A DNA stretch of 64,000 nt from Bradyrhizobium sp. SZCCT0153 (GCF_018129995.1 NZ_JAFCKS010000005.1:434001-498000), one strand, 5' to 3'. Counted from the stretch's first letter, positions 49,815 to 59,722 are shown. The notes: a model not told the origin generated them from the sequence alone. A program made the numbers and translations.

Positions 49815-51077
49815 TCACCGCCCCATCGCCTGATAGATCAGCGTCTTCAGCGCCAGTTGAATCCGGCCGCGCTGAGACGGGGTCTGCACCATGAAGATTC
49901 CGAGCAGATCGTCCTCGGGATCGATGAAGAAGAACGTGCCGCCGACGCCGTCCCAGCGATATTCACCAAGGGGCCAGTCCGTTCCCGGCGGCACCGAGGT
50001 GCGCACGGCGAAGCCGAGACCGAACCCGGAAGACCCGCCCGGATAATAGTTCTGGTCGCGCGCGACCTTCGTCTCCGGTCCGATATGATCCGACGCCATC
50101 AGCGCAATGGTCTCGGGCTTGAGATAGCGCCGGCCTTCGTAGGTCCCGCCATTGAGCAGCATCTGCGCGAAGCGGGCGTAGTCGCCGACCGTACCGACCA
50201 TGCCGGCGCCGCCCGACTCCCATGTCGCGGGCCGCCTGATATCGCGAACCTGCGTTGTTGCATTGATGTGACGATCGTCCGGCATCGGCTCGGCAATGCG
50301 CGGAAATTTTGCCGGATCGGCGACATAGAACGCCGTCTCGGTCATGCCGAGCGGATCGAGCACCCGCTCCCTCTCGAACTGGAGCAACGTCTTTCCAGAG
50401 ATCACCTCGACGACGCGGCCGAGCACGTCGGTGGAAAAGCCGTAGTCCCACACCGTGCCCGGCTGTTCGGCGAGCGGCAGCGTGATGAGCTTCGCGATGA
50501 AGTCGGCGTTGGAAAGATCGCTGTTGAAAAGGTTGGCCGCAGCATAGAGCTCGCGCACCGGTCCACCGCCGGAGAAGCCGTAAGGCAGCCCCGAGGTGTG
50601 GCGCAGCAGGTCCTTGATCGTGACCGGACGATCGAGCGGCTCCAGCGCCAGCGCCACCTTGCCGCCCTCGGCCTTCTTCTCGACGCCGACCTTCATGCCG
50701 GCAAAGGCCGGAATGTATTTCGAGACGGGATCGTCGAGCGCGAGCTTGCCCTCCTCGACCAGCATCATCGCCATCACGGAGGTGATCGGCTTCGACATCG
50801 AATAGAGGCGGAAAATCGTGTCCGCACTCATCGAGATCTCGGTCGCGACGTCGCGGACGCCGAAATTCTCGTAATAGACCGGCTTGCCGTGCTGCTGGAG
50901 CAGCAGGATGGCGCCGGGGATCTTGCCGGTGGCGACCTCGTTGCGGATGTAGTCGGAAACCTTCGCCAGCCCCTCGGGCGAGAGAGTGTGGACCCTGCCT
51001 CCCTCGGAACCCGCCTTCGCACCGAAGCCACCGACCAGAACGACGAGCGCCGCGATCAGCGCGCGGCGCCCGAACAT
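49815..51077 (-). CDS. Serine hydrolase, class C beta-lactamase/penicillin-binding-like fold
   Basis: A 420-residue exported protein. Signal peptide (RRALIAALVVLVGGFGAKAG) and the serine beta-lactamase fold: SxxK in FRLYSMSKPITSVMAMMLVE, second motif Tyr in WDYGFSTDVLGRVVEV. A later region has the expected GxG-like stretch. Start ATG 51077 follows GGAG. It ends 15 nt before the convergent ltaE stop and is a tandem relative of the gene at 51079-52365. Family members include esterases and D-Ala carboxypeptidases; true lactamase activity is not shown. Confidence 0.88.
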   Translation of the reverse strand: MFGRRALIAALVVLVGGFGAKAGSEGGRVHTLSPEGLAKVSDYIRNEVATGKIPGAILLLQQHGKPVYYENFGVRDVATEISMSADTIFRLYSMSKPITSVMAMMLVEEGKLALDDPVSKYIPAFAGMKVGVEKKAEGGKVALALEPLDRPVTIKDLLRHTSGLPYGFSGGGPVRELYAAANLFNSDLSNADFIAKLITLPLAEQPGTVWDYGFSTDVLGRVVEVISGKTLLQFERERVLDPLGMTETAFYVADPAKFPRIAEPMPDDRHINATTQVRDIRRPATWESGGAGMVGTVGDYARFAQMLLNGGTYEGRRYLKPETIALMASDHIGPETKVARDQNYYPGGSSGFGLGFAVRTSVPPGTDWPLGEYRWDGVGGTFFFIDPEDDLLGIFMVQTPSQRGRIQLALKTLIYQAMGR

Positions 51078-51078
51078 G

Positions 51079-52365
51079 TCACTTCTCCATGGCTTCATAG
51101 ACCAACTGCTTCAGTGTCCGCTGTACCCGCTGCCGCTCGGACGGGGTCTGCTCCAGCAGCACGAAGAACATGTCCTGCTTGGGGTCGATCACGAAATAGC
51201 AGCCGGAGGCGCCGTCCCACTTCAACTCGCCGAGATCGCCGGGCGGCGGCGGCTTGGCGTTGCCGGGGTCGGTACGGACCGCAAGGCCGAGGCCGAAGCC
51301 GAAGCCGTCGCCGGGGAAGTAGAAATAGTCGCGATCGACGCCGGAGCCGGGGCCGATCTGATCGGTCGCCATCAGCTTGAATGACTCGGGCTTGAGGATG
51401 GTCTTGCCATCGAGGCTACCGCCATTGAGCAGCATCTGCGTAAAGCGCGCGTAGTCCGCCATGGTCGTGACCATGCCGCCGCTGGCGAACTGGATCTTCT
51501 TGACGACGGTCGGATCGTTGATCCGGCCGACGCGGAAATCGGCGTCGTTCGGCACCGGCTGCGCCAGGAGCTTCTGCTTCTCGGGGTCGGTGACGAAGAA
51601 TCCGGTGTCGACCATGCCGAGCGGATCGAGCAGCTTCTCCCGCTCGATCTCGATGAGCGGCTTGCCCGCCGCGATCTCCATGACACGCGCGAGGATGTCG
51701 GTGGAATGGCCGTATTGCCAGAGCGCGCCCGGCTGGTTGTGCAGCGGCAGCTTGGCGATGCGCTCTGCGAACTCGGCGAGGTCGAAATCGCCGGCATAGA
51801 TGTTGGCGTCGCGATAGGCCTTGCGGACCAGGCTGTCGCCGTAGAAGCCATAGGTGACGCCGGAGGTATGGCGCATCAGATCGAGCACCGTCATTGGCCG
51901 CACGGGCGGCACCAGCTCGAGCGACTTGGTGCCGTCGTCGGCCTTCTTCTCGACGCCGACCTTCACATTGGCGAAGGACGGGATGTATTTCGAGACCGGA
52001 TCGTCGAGCTTGATCTTGCCGTCCTCGATCAGCTGCACCGCGACAACGGACGTGATCGCCTTGCTCATCGAGAACAGGCGGAAAATCGTCTTGTCGGTGA
52101 TCGGCGCCTTGCTGACCACGTCCTGCACGCCGAAGGCTTCGTGATAGACCGGCTTGCCGTGCTGCTTGATCAACACGGTCGCGCCGGCGATCTTGCCGGT
52201 GGCAACCTCGTTCTTGAAGAACTCGCTGACCTTGGCGAGCTTGTCCTGATTGAAATGCGCGCCGGCGGGAATCTCGTAAGTCCCCTCAGCGCACGCGAAC
52301 GACGTCGCGCCAACCGATAGAAGCGCGCTGCAAACCAGCGCACGCAGTCCAAAACGCAAAATCAT
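51079..52365 (-). CDS. Serine hydrolase, beta-lactamase family (tandem paralogue)
   Basis: A 428-residue exported protein, close relative of the next gene. Signal (RFGLRALVCSALLSVGATSF), SxxK in FRLFSMSKAITSVVAVQLIE, WQYGHSTDILARVMEIAAG and RINDPTVVKKIQFASGGMVT. GGGGAGGGG lies before ATG 52365. The downstream paralogue's ATG starts 1 nt past its stop; they form a coupled pair. Substrates unknown. Confidence 0.88.
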   Translation of the reverse strand: MILRFGLRALVCSALLSVGATSFACAEGTYEIPAGAHFNQDKLAKVSEFFKNEVATGKIAGATVLIKQHGKPVYHEAFGVQDVVSKAPITDKTIFRLFSMSKAITSVVAVQLIEDGKIKLDDPVSKYIPSFANVKVGVEKKADDGTKSLELVPPVRPMTVLDLMRHTSGVTYGFYGDSLVRKAYRDANIYAGDFDLAEFAERIAKLPLHNQPGALWQYGHSTDILARVMEIAAGKPLIEIEREKLLDPLGMVDTGFFVTDPEKQKLLAQPVPNDADFRVGRINDPTVVKKIQFASGGMVTTMADYARFTQMLLNGGSLDGKTILKPESFKLMATDQIGPGSGVDRDYFYFPGDGFGFGLGLAVRTDPGNAKPPPPGDLGELKWDGASGCYFVIDPKQDMFFVLLEQTPSERQRVQRTLKQLVYEAMEK

Positions 52366-52411
52366 ATCCCCTCCCCGGAACATGGCCGGGCGGAGTGTAC
52401 TGACCGTAGCA

Positions 52412-52963
52412 TCAGGCACAAGGGCTGCCGTACCGCGCCAAAACGTCCGTGTGGAAAGCGGCGCTCGTCTCCGAAAAGCAACAAAATATGACGTGGCCGA
52501 CCAGCGGCGCAGCCGGCAGGGCTTGAATGGTCGCATGAACTGCGATCTCCGCGGCCTGGTCGGCCGGAAAGCGATACACCCCGGTCGAGATCGCGGAGAA
52601 CGCCAGCGAGTTCAGCTGATTGATTTGGCAGAGCTCGAGCGCGCGACGGTAACAGGAGCGCAGCGCCTCGGCCTCACCGCGGCCACCGCCGTGCCAGACG
52701 GGGCCGACCGCGTGGATCACATGGCGCGCGGGCAGAAGGTAGCCCTTCGTGATCTTGGCATCACCGGTCGGGCATCCTCCGAGCGTCTGGCACTCGGCAA
52801 GAAGCTCGGGACCGGCAGCGTCGTGGATCGCCCCATCGACGCCACCCCCTCCAAGGAGAGACGAATTTGCGGCGTTGACGATGGCGTCAACGCTCAGCAT
52901 GGTGATGTCAGCAACGATGACCTCGAGCTCCGCGCCGCCGATCCGGCGCGTCAGCTGGGTCAC
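52412..52963 (-). CDS. Macrodomain ADP-ribose-binding protein
   Basis: A 183-residue macrodomain (O-acetyl-ADP-ribose deacetylase-like). Motifs: VIVADITMLSVDAIVNAANS, SLLGGGGVDGAIHDAAGPEL, TGDAKITKGYLLPARHVIHA, FSAISTGVYRFP. It binds or hydrolyses ADP-ribose derivatives. GTG start at 52963, 3 nt after the grxD stop, so likely translated with grxD. Confidence 0.9.
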   Translation of the reverse strand: MTQLTRRIGGAELEVIVADITMLSVDAIVNAANSSLLGGGGVDGAIHDAAGPELLAECQTLGGCPTGDAKITKGYLLPARHVIHAVGPVWHGGGRGEAEALRSCYRRALELCQINQLNSLAFSAISTGVYRFPADQAAEIAVHATIQALPAAPLVGHVIFCCFSETSAAFHTDVLARYGSPCA

Positions 52964-52966
52964 GTA

Positions 52967-53293
<327 letters not shown>

Positions 53294-53584
53294 ATCCATG
53301 TCCTTCTGGGGCCGAGCCCACTCCAATTGCTTCGGGCCGGCTCAGCCGATCTAACCCGATACCTGCCTATATATGTAGCCCAAACCGTTGTGCATCCAAA
53401 GTAAAATGGCAGCGAACAGCCGCCGGGCGGCGGTCCGGGGGAGCTCCCTCCCCATTGCATGATGACACGAATATCATCGCCGGGGAGGACTTTCATACCG
53501 TAACGGAGCCCCTATCTAGGACGAACCCAGGTTTTGGAACCGGGCAACGCCAACAACGTTCTCTTGTCCTGTCTGGAGAAAAAC

Positions 53585-54832
53585 GTGACGAAACAAGCCT
53601 CCGCTTCGGCCCCTGCCCCGCTTTCGTCACCGTCGGCCGATCTGGGCGGCCTCGCCCAGGGGCTGGAAGACGCGTTTCTCACCGTCCGCAACGAGACCGA
53701 GCGCCGGGCCGCGCCGCTGTCAGCGGAGGACCAGCAGATCCAGTCGATGCCGGACGCGAGCCCCACGAAATGGCACCGGGCTCATACCACCTGGTTCTGG
53801 GAGCAGTTTTTGCTCGGCGAGCACTCCCCGGGCTACCGGCCATTCCATCCCGACTTCGCCTTCCTGTTCAATTCCTATTACGTCAGCGCAGGCCCGCGCC
53901 ACGCGAGAGGCCATCGCGGCGACATCACCCGGCCGAGCGCGAGCGAGGTCGGCGCGTATCGCCGATATGTCGATGCGGCGGTCGTAAAATTCTTCCGCGA
54001 GACCCGCGAGGACGAGCTTCGCGCCGTCGCGCCGCTGGTCGAGGTGGGGCTCAACCACGAGCAGCAGCATCAGGAATTGATGTTCACCGACATCCTGCAT
54101 GCCTTCGCGCAGAACCCGGTCTATCCGACCTACGATCCGGACTGGCGCTTCCCTGCCTCGACACGAACGGCTGAGGATTGGCTGACGCTGAACGAGGGCA
54201 TCCACACCGTCGGCCATGTCGACGACAGCTTCCATTTCGACAACGAGAAGCCCGCGCATCGCGCCCTCGTCGGCCCCGTCAAGGTCGCGCGCAATCTCGT
54301 CACCAATGGTGAATGGCTCGCCTTCATGCGCGATGGCGGGTACCGGACCGCGACGCTCTGGCTGATGGACGGCTTTGCGGAGGTCAGCAAGGAAGACTGG
54401 CAGGCCCCGGGCCATTGGCGCGAGATCGACGGCCAATGGCATGTGATGACGCTGGCCGGCCTCAAGCCGGTCGATCCGGACGCACCGGTCTGCCACGTCA
54501 GCTATTACGAGGCCGACGCCTTCGCGCGCTGGGCAGGAAAACATCTGCCGACCGAAACGGAATGGGAGGTCGCGGCCCGCGCCGGCCAGCTCAACGACGC
54601 CTTCGGCATCGTCTGGCAGTGGACGCGATCTTCGTACTCACCCTATCCCGGCTATCGCGCGATCGAAGGCGCGCTCGGCGAGTACAACGGCAAGTTCATG
54701 GTCAACCAGCTGGTGCTGCGCGGCTCCTCGCTTGCAACCCCGGAGGGGCACAGCCGTATCACCTATCGCAACTTCTTCTATCCGCACCACCGCTGGCAAT
54801 TCACGGGATTGCGGCTCGCCGACTACGAATAG
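53585..54832 (+). CDS. egtB: Ergothioneine biosynthesis protein EgtB
   Basis: A 415-residue iron enzyme. N-terminal DinB-like domain has the iron ligands: His in TKWHRAHTTWFWEQFLLG (H64 or H67), then H158 and H162 (LNHEQQHQELMFTD). The C-terminal formylglycine-generating enzyme-like domain has GVVWQWTRSSYSPYPGY-like FGIVWQWTRSSYSPYPGY. It joins a thiol (gamma-glutamylcysteine or cysteine) to hercynine to give a sulphoxide. Start GTG 53585 has GGAG at good spacing. egtD follows after 52 nt. Confidence 0.93.
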   Translation: MTKQASASAPAPLSSPSADLGGLAQGLEDAFLTVRNETERRAAPLSAEDQQIQSMPDASPTKWHRAHTTWFWEQFLLGEHSPGYRPFHPDFAFLFNSYYVSAGPRHARGHRGDITRPSASEVGAYRRYVDAAVVKFFRETREDELRAVAPLVEVGLNHEQQHQELMFTDILHAFAQNPVYPTYDPDWRFPASTRTAEDWLTLNEGIHTVGHVDDSFHFDNEKPAHRALVGPVKVARNLVTNGEWLAFMRDGGYRTATLWLMDGFAEVSKEDWQAPGHWREIDGQWHVMTLAGLKPVDPDAPVCHVSYYEADAFARWAGKHLPTETEWEVAARAGQLNDAFGIVWQWTRSSYSPYPGYRAIEGALGEYNGKFMVNQLVLRGSSLATPEGHSRITYRNFFYPHHRWQFTGLRLADYE

Positions 54833-54884
54833 AAGTCTTATCCGACGACAAATGCGCGCCGGACAGCGCGTTCAGGAGAGTATC

Positions 54885-55856
54885 ATGAATGTGCACGCCA
54901 GCGCTTTGGCCGAAGCCCATCTTCCCGACGAGCAGACCACCGCTTTTGCCCGCGAGGCCATCGTGGACCTTTCGCAGCAGCCGAAAAAGCTGTCGCCGAA
55001 ATATTTCTATGATGCGGCCGGATCGGAATTGTTCGAGGCGATCACGCGCCTGCCGGAATATTATCCGACGCGCACCGAGCTTGCGATCCTGAAGGAGCGC
55101 GGCAGCGAGATCGCGAAGATCATTCCGGAGCATGCGGCACTGGTCGAGTTCGGCGCCGGCGCGACCACGAAGGTGCGCCTGCTGCTCAACCACTGCAAGT
55201 TCGCGGCCTATGTCCCCGTCGATATCTCCGGCGACTTCCTGAAGGCGCAGGCGAACGGCCTGAAGCGGGATTTCCCTTCGCTCGGCATCTACCCGGTCGC
55301 CGCGGACTTCACCACGCCGTTCGAGCTGCCCAAGGCGGTCGCGTCGATGCCCAAGGTCGGCTTTTTCCCGGGCTCGACCATCGGTAATTTCGAGCCGCAC
55401 GAAGCGCAGGCCTTCCTGAAAAGCGCGCGCGCCATCCTGGGCCGGGGCGCGCAGATGATCATCGGCGCCGACCTGGAGAAAGAGGAGCGCGTGCTCCACG
55501 ATGCCTATAACGATGCCGCCGGCGTCACCGCGCGCTTCAACCTCAATGTGCTGGTGCGCATCAACCGCGAGCTCGGCGGCAATTTCGACCTCTCCGCCTT
55601 CACCCATCGCGCGATCTACAACCGTGAGCGGCACCGCATCGAGATGCACCTGATCAGCAAGAAGAGCCAGACCGTGCGTCTGCTCGGCACCAGCTTCTCG
55701 TTCCGCCCCGGCGAGAGCATCCACACCGAGAACAGCTATAAATACAGCATCGAGCGTTTTGCGACCCTGGCGCAAGGCGCAGGCTGGCGGGTGCGCGAGA
55801 GCTGGACGGATGAGGCGAGGATGTTTTCGGTGCATGCGCTGGAGGTTGCGGAGTAA
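54885..55856 (+). CDS. egtD: Ergothioneine biosynthesis protein EgtD (histidine N,N,N-trimethyltransferase)
   Basis: A 323-residue SAM methyltransferase. Motifs: KYFYDAAGSELFEAITRLPE, EYYPTRTELAILKERG, ALVEFGAGATTKVRLLL (SAM-binding), FFPGSTIGNFEPHEAQAFL, IIGADLEK. It makes hercynine, the substrate of EgtB. AGGAG at a good distance from ATG 54885. EgtC and EgtE are not in the window. Confidence 0.94.
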   Translation: MNVHASALAEAHLPDEQTTAFAREAIVDLSQQPKKLSPKYFYDAAGSELFEAITRLPEYYPTRTELAILKERGSEIAKIIPEHAALVEFGAGATTKVRLLLNHCKFAAYVPVDISGDFLKAQANGLKRDFPSLGIYPVAADFTTPFELPKAVASMPKVGFFPGSTIGNFEPHEAQAFLKSARAILGRGAQMIIGADLEKEERVLHDAYNDAAGVTARFNLNVLVRINRELGGNFDLSAFTHRAIYNRERHRIEMHLISKKSQTVRLLGTSFSFRPGESIHTENSYKYSIERFATLAQGAGWRVRESWTDEARMFSVHALEVAE

Positions 55857-55893
55857 ACGCGCCACCGCATCTGAGAGCGCTTTGCCTGCGGCG

Positions 55894-56045
55894 CATCCTT
55901 CGAGACGCCCGCTTTAGGCGGGCTCCTCAGGATGAGGAAGGAGTGCGCGGCAGCAAGTTCAACGGGCAGCGACGCGGATTAGCCTCATCCTGAGAGCCTG
56001 ATCGAAAAAGGAGACCGCGCAGCGGTCGCCTCGAAGGACGAGGCG
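55894..56045. repeat. Two adjacent palindromic repeats
   Basis: Two copies of the 317-421 family: CATCCTTCGAGACGCCCGC... TCCTCAGGATGAGG (55894-55937) and CTCATCCTGAGAGCC... CTCGAAGGACGAGG (55983-56043). They fill most of the space between the convergent egtD and ltrA genes. Confidence 0.75.
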
Positions 56046-56068
56046 TGCAATCAGGCCGCTCCCGCGGC

Positions 56069-57262
56069 TCAATGCTCCTCGGCCTCTTTCGGCGTCGCCC
56101 CCAGCGACACCGACTCCCACACCGCGACCAAGATCATGATCAGGCTCGTCGCGACCGACAGCCAGAGCGGCGAGAGGTCGGCGGCGAACCACCACAGCGC
56201 CAGCAGCAGGATGATGCCGATGCCGTGCGAGAGCTGGAGGAAGCCGCGGATCGCGTGCTTGAACAAAATGGTGCCGACCAGGAACACCAAGGGACCACCG
56301 ATCGTGCTCACGATGGTCCTGAGATCGGAATGGCCGGTTGGATGCTTCAGCACCAGCTCGTCCGACACCGCGGTCAGGATGATGCCGGCGATGATCGGCA
56401 TGTGCAGATAGGTGTAGGCAAGCCGGGCCAGCCGGCCGGATTCGGCGGACTTCGAGATACGCTCGGAGCCCGCCTCGGCGCCCTTGTGGAAATAGACCCA
56501 CCACATCGCGATGCTGCCGACCAGCGCCGAGACGAAGGCCAGGATGTTGTCCGCGGTCCACTCCAGCTCGGCGAAAGTGGCGCCGTTGACGACGACGGCC
56601 TCGCCGAGCGCGATGATGACGAAGAGAGAGCAGCGTTCGGCCACGTGGCCGCCTTCGACGGCCCAGGCCTCGACCGACGAGAAGCCCAGCCTGGGGACCC
56701 AGAAGCGGACCGCCGGCGAGACATATTCCCAGGTGACCGCCGCGATCCAGAGCCACAGCCGAGTCTCCCCCTCGGACAAGCCGCCCGCGATCCACAACAC
56801 CGCGGAGATCGAGAGCCAGGTCAGGATGCGAATGGCATTGTGACGCACCGGAATCCGGTGGGACGGGGTTGCGAACAGCCAGAAGGCGGTGCGTCCGACC
56901 TGCATGGTCGCGTAGGACATCGCAAACCACAGGCCCCGGCCCTCGAAGGCGGTCGGGATCGTCGTCGACAGCACGAGGCCGCCCAGCATCATCAGGAAAA
57001 GCAGGATCCGGACCGGCGTCAGGTCGGGATTGAGCCAGTTGGTGACCCAGGCGGTGTACACCCACACCCACCACACCGCGAGAAACAGCACCGTGACGTG
57101 CACCGCACCGAGCGGCGTGAAGTGGTGCAGCAGCGTGTGCGAGACCTGCGTGATTGCGAAGACGAAGACGAGATCGAAGAACAGCTCGGCATTGGTGACG
57201 CGGCTGTGCTGGTTCGGCGCGATGACGCGAAACATGGCGCCGCGAGGATTGTCCGCAGCCAT
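56069..57262 (-). CDS. ltrA: Low temperature requirement protein A (LtrA) family membrane protein
   Basis: A 397-residue membrane protein with about ten hydrophobic segments, for example LFFDLVFVFAITQVSHTLLH, AVHVTVLFLAVWWVWVYTAW and LLALWWFAADLSPLWLSVAT. The LtrA family start 'AELFFDLVFVFAITQ' is at residue ~25. First noted for Listeria growth at low temperature; biochemical role unknown. Alone on the minus strand between egtD and bolA. Confidence 0.88.
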   Translation of the reverse strand: MAADNPRGAMFRVIAPNQHSRVTNAELFFDLVFVFAITQVSHTLLHHFTPLGAVHVTVLFLAVWWVWVYTAWVTNWLNPDLTPVRILLFLMMLGGLVLSTTIPTAFEGRGLWFAMSYATMQVGRTAFWLFATPSHRIPVRHNAIRILTWLSISAVLWIAGGLSEGETRLWLWIAAVTWEYVSPAVRFWVPRLGFSSVEAWAVEGGHVAERCSLFVIIALGEAVVVNGATFAELEWTADNILAFVSALVGSIAMWWVYFHKGAEAGSERISKSAESGRLARLAYTYLHMPIIAGIILTAVSDELVLKHPTGHSDLRTIVSTIGGPLVFLVGTILFKHAIRGFLQLSHGIGIILLLALWWFAADLSPLWLSVATSLIMILVAVWESVSLGATPKEAEEH

Positions 57263-57303
57263 CGTCAGCCCCCCGTCACGCGATCAGTGAGGTGTCCGCC
57301 GGA

Positions 57304-57540
57304 TCAGGTGCCCGGTACACCTGTCTGCAGCGCCAGCGCATGCAGCACGCCGCCCATCTGGCCGCGCAGGGACTGATAGACGATCTGGTGTTGCTGGACG
57401 CGGGATTTGCCGCGGAAGGATTCCGAGATCACGGTCGCGGCATAGTGGTCGCCGTCGCCGGCGAGGTCACGGATGGTCACCTCGGCATCGGGGATCGCCG
57501 CCTTGATCATCGCCTCGATATCGTGGGCGTCCATGGGCAT
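57304..57540 (-). CDS. bolA: BolA family protein
   Basis: A 78-residue BolA domain: IEAMIKAAIPDAEVTIRDLA, GDHYAATVISESFRGKSRVQ, QHQIVYQSLRGQMGGVLHAL, with the conserved His residues (HYAA, QQHQIVY) that share a cluster with monothiol Grx. Start chosen at ATG 57540, with AAGGAG about 10 nt upstream. grxD lies downstream on the same strand ~4 kb away. Confidence 0.94.
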   Translation of the reverse strand: MPMDAHDIEAMIKAAIPDAEVTIRDLAGDGDHYAATVISESFRGKSRVQQHQIVYQSLRGQMGGVLHALALQTGVPGT

Positions 57541-57751
57541 TCGGGTCTTGCTCCTTGTCTCGGCTGCAGACCAGCCTCGTCGTCGAATCGCGGCCGGGGT
57601 CCGGATCTGCAAAGCCAAACTTGCCGGCAGGGCCAAACTTAGCGTGAACGGTCTTCTACGTCACGCTTTCCGGCACTATATCCCTGATCCGATCAGGATA
57701 AAGGCACGACAAAGTGCCGCGCGCGGCAGATTGATCGAAAAGGCGTGAATC

Positions 57752-58111
57752 ATGAAGCTTCCAGGACCCGACCACCCCATCACCATCACCCCGAATCCCC
57801 GGCGCGTCCGCGTCACGGCGGGTGATGTCGTGATTGCCGAGAGCGCCAAGGCGCTGACGCTGAAGGAGGCCAGATACCCGGCGGTGCAATATCTGCCGCG
57901 CGAGGACGCCAACATGGCGCTGCTGGAGCGCACCGGCCGCGTCACCCACTGCCCCTACAAGGGGGACGCGAGCTATTACAGCGTCAAGGCCGACGGCAAG
58001 ACGCTCGACAATGCGATCTGGACCTACGAGACGCCGTTCCCCGCGATGACCGAGATTTCCGGCCACCTCGCCTTCTATCCGGACAAGGTGAAGATCGAGG
58101 AAGTGGGGTAA
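57752..58111 (+). CDS. DUF427 domain protein
   Basis: A 119-residue DUF427 (NTP-transf_9) protein: PGPDHPITITPNPRRVRVTA, then YLPREDANMALLERTGRVTH, CPYKGDASYYSVKADGKTLD and WTYETPFPAMTEISGHLAFY. Probably soluble; enzyme activity unknown. Divergent from bolA with a 211-nt gap that shows no other gene. Confidence 0.9.
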   Translation: MKLPGPDHPITITPNPRRVRVTAGDVVIAESAKALTLKEARYPAVQYLPREDANMALLERTGRVTHCPYKGDASYYSVKADGKTLDNAIWTYETPFPAMTEISGHLAFYPDKVKIEEVG

Positions 58112-58147
58112 GTCGCTGAGAGTTCGTCATGCCCGGCATGGCCGCCG

Positions 58148-58321
58148 CTACGCCCTGAATATCGTGAGCCCGAGTATCAGCAGCACCAGGAAGATCACGA
58201 CGAAGACGTAGAACAGGAAGCGGGCGATGTCGGCGGAGGCGGCCGAGACGCCGGTGAAGCCGAGCACGCCGGCCACGATCGAGATCAGCAGGAAGATCAG
58301 CGCCCATTTCAGGATCGTCAT
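58148..58321 (-). CDS. DUF1328 small membrane protein
   Basis: A 57-residue protein with two membrane helices (ILKWALIFLLISIVAGVLGF; FLFYVFVVIFLVLLILGLTI), matching the DUF1328/YtjA family. GGAG precedes ATG 58321. Family members are often stress-induced; role unknown. Confidence 0.88.
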   Translation of the reverse strand: MTILKWALIFLLISIVAGVLGFTGVSAASADIARFLFYVFVVIFLVLLILGLTIFRA

Positions 58322-58502
58322 TGCCAGCTCCAAATTGGTACGCTTTTCGCGGTCCTCAAGCCCTTTTGGCGAACGCTAACTTCCCTGCGGGGAACTGGTT
58401 CCTAGCGGTTGCCGGCCCCGCGGGACGTCCCAAACGACACTTGCTGAATCCAGTTCCTGGCGGCACAGTCCGGCCGGGATGGAAGCGCAAGCCGGGGCAA
58501 CC

Positions 58503-59690
58503 ATGATCACGATGTCACATTCCGCGACGATCGGCGCAGAGGCGCACGCCGCGCCGAAGATCAGGGCGCGCAACGTCTCGCTCGACCGCGCCCGCACCTT
58601 CCTCACGCTGGTCGTGCTGCTGCATCACGCCGTCATTCCCTATACTTATTTCGGCCACACCGATCCGGCGTCCTGGATCGGCTTCGACATCGTCGTGCTC
58701 GCCACCGACAGCTTCTTCATGGCGATGTTCTTCTTCCTGTCGGGCCTGTTCACCTGGCCCGGCATCGCGCGCAAGGAGCCATCGGTCTTCCTGCGCGACC
58801 GCCTGTTGCGGCTCGGACTGCCGTTCGCGATCGCCGCCCTCACCGTCATCCCGCTCGCCTATTACGCGATCGCACTGCGGCAGGACCCCGAACTGAGCTT
58901 CGCGGCGTTCTGGTGGAAGACGATCAGCGTTGGCCCGTGGCCCAGCGGCCCGATCTGGTTCGTGTGGGTGCTGCTGGCGTTCGACCTCACCGCGAGCCTG
59001 CTCTACCGGGTCTCGGCGCATCTGGTCGATCCGGTCAACCGAATCTCGCTGCGCGGATTTGACCAGCCGGCCGTGTTCTGGCTGCTGCTCGCCGTCGTGA
59101 GCGTCATCGTCTACGTGCCGGCACTGCTCTATCTCGGCGCCAACAGATGGTTCGAGTTCGGGCCGTTCTCGGTGCAGGAGAGCCGCATCCTGCTCTACTT
59201 CGCCTATTTCTTCATCGGCGTCAGCGTCGGTGCGGCGAACTTCGATCGCGGCATCCTCAGCGCCGACGGCCAGTTGCCGAAACAGCGTTGGCTGTGGGCG
59301 ATCGTGACGCTGATCCCGTACTGCCTGATGTGGGGCATGATCTACGTCAAGCGCGAAATCCTGGGGAATCCGGACCCGCAACCGCACTGGTACCAGGCGA
59401 TCTACGGCACGTTCTTCGTGCTTTTCTCGGCTTCGATCCTGCTCGCGATCCTCGCCTTCTTCCTGCACGAGAAGTCGCCGGGGCCGAACCTGCTCGACCG
59501 CATGCAGGCGGATGCCTATGGCATGTTCCTGGTGCACTACCCGATCGCGCTGTGGATCCAGTACGCGCTGTTCGACTATGGATTACCGGCGATCGTGAAG
59601 GCCGCGATCGGCTTCGTGCTCACGGTGGTCCTGAGCTGGGGCCTGACCGCGGCGTTGCGGAAGATTCCGGGGGCGTCACACGTGTTGTGA
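58503..59690 (+). CDS. Acyltransferase family 3 membrane protein
   Basis: A 395-residue integral membrane protein with ~10 helices. The Acyl_transf_3 start VSLDRARTFLTLVVLLHHAV has the conserved His-His pair and is followed by SFFMAMFFFLSGLFTWPGIA. C-terminal YGMFLVHYPIALWIQYALFD. It probably transfers an acyl group to a glycan or other surface carbohydrate; acceptor unknown. Start ATG 58503 or 58512. Confidence 0.88.
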   Translation: MITMSHSATIGAEAHAAPKIRARNVSLDRARTFLTLVVLLHHAVIPYTYFGHTDPASWIGFDIVVLATDSFFMAMFFFLSGLFTWPGIARKEPSVFLRDRLLRLGLPFAIAALTVIPLAYYAIALRQDPELSFAAFWWKTISVGPWPSGPIWFVWVLLAFDLTASLLYRVSAHLVDPVNRISLRGFDQPAVFWLLLAVVSVIVYVPALLYLGANRWFEFGPFSVQESRILLYFAYFFIGVSVGAANFDRGILSADGQLPKQRWLWAIVTLIPYCLMWGMIYVKREILGNPDPQPHWYQAIYGTFFVLFSASILLAILAFFLHEKSPGPNLLDRMQADAYGMFLVHYPIALWIQYALFDYGLPAIVKAAIGFVLTVVLSWGLTAALRKIPGASHVL

Positions 59691-59722
59691 GGCGCACGCT
59701 CTCTCAACTCCGTTGAAGCAGC

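Noticed and set aside
53430..53460. GGGAGCTCCC palindrome between grxD and egtB as an operator
   Set aside because: Only a 10-bp restriction-site-like palindrome in a G/C-run context; too weak to claim.
53534..53584. Longer EgtB from TTG 53534
   Set aside because: GTG 53585 has GGAG at the correct distance and gives the usual family length.
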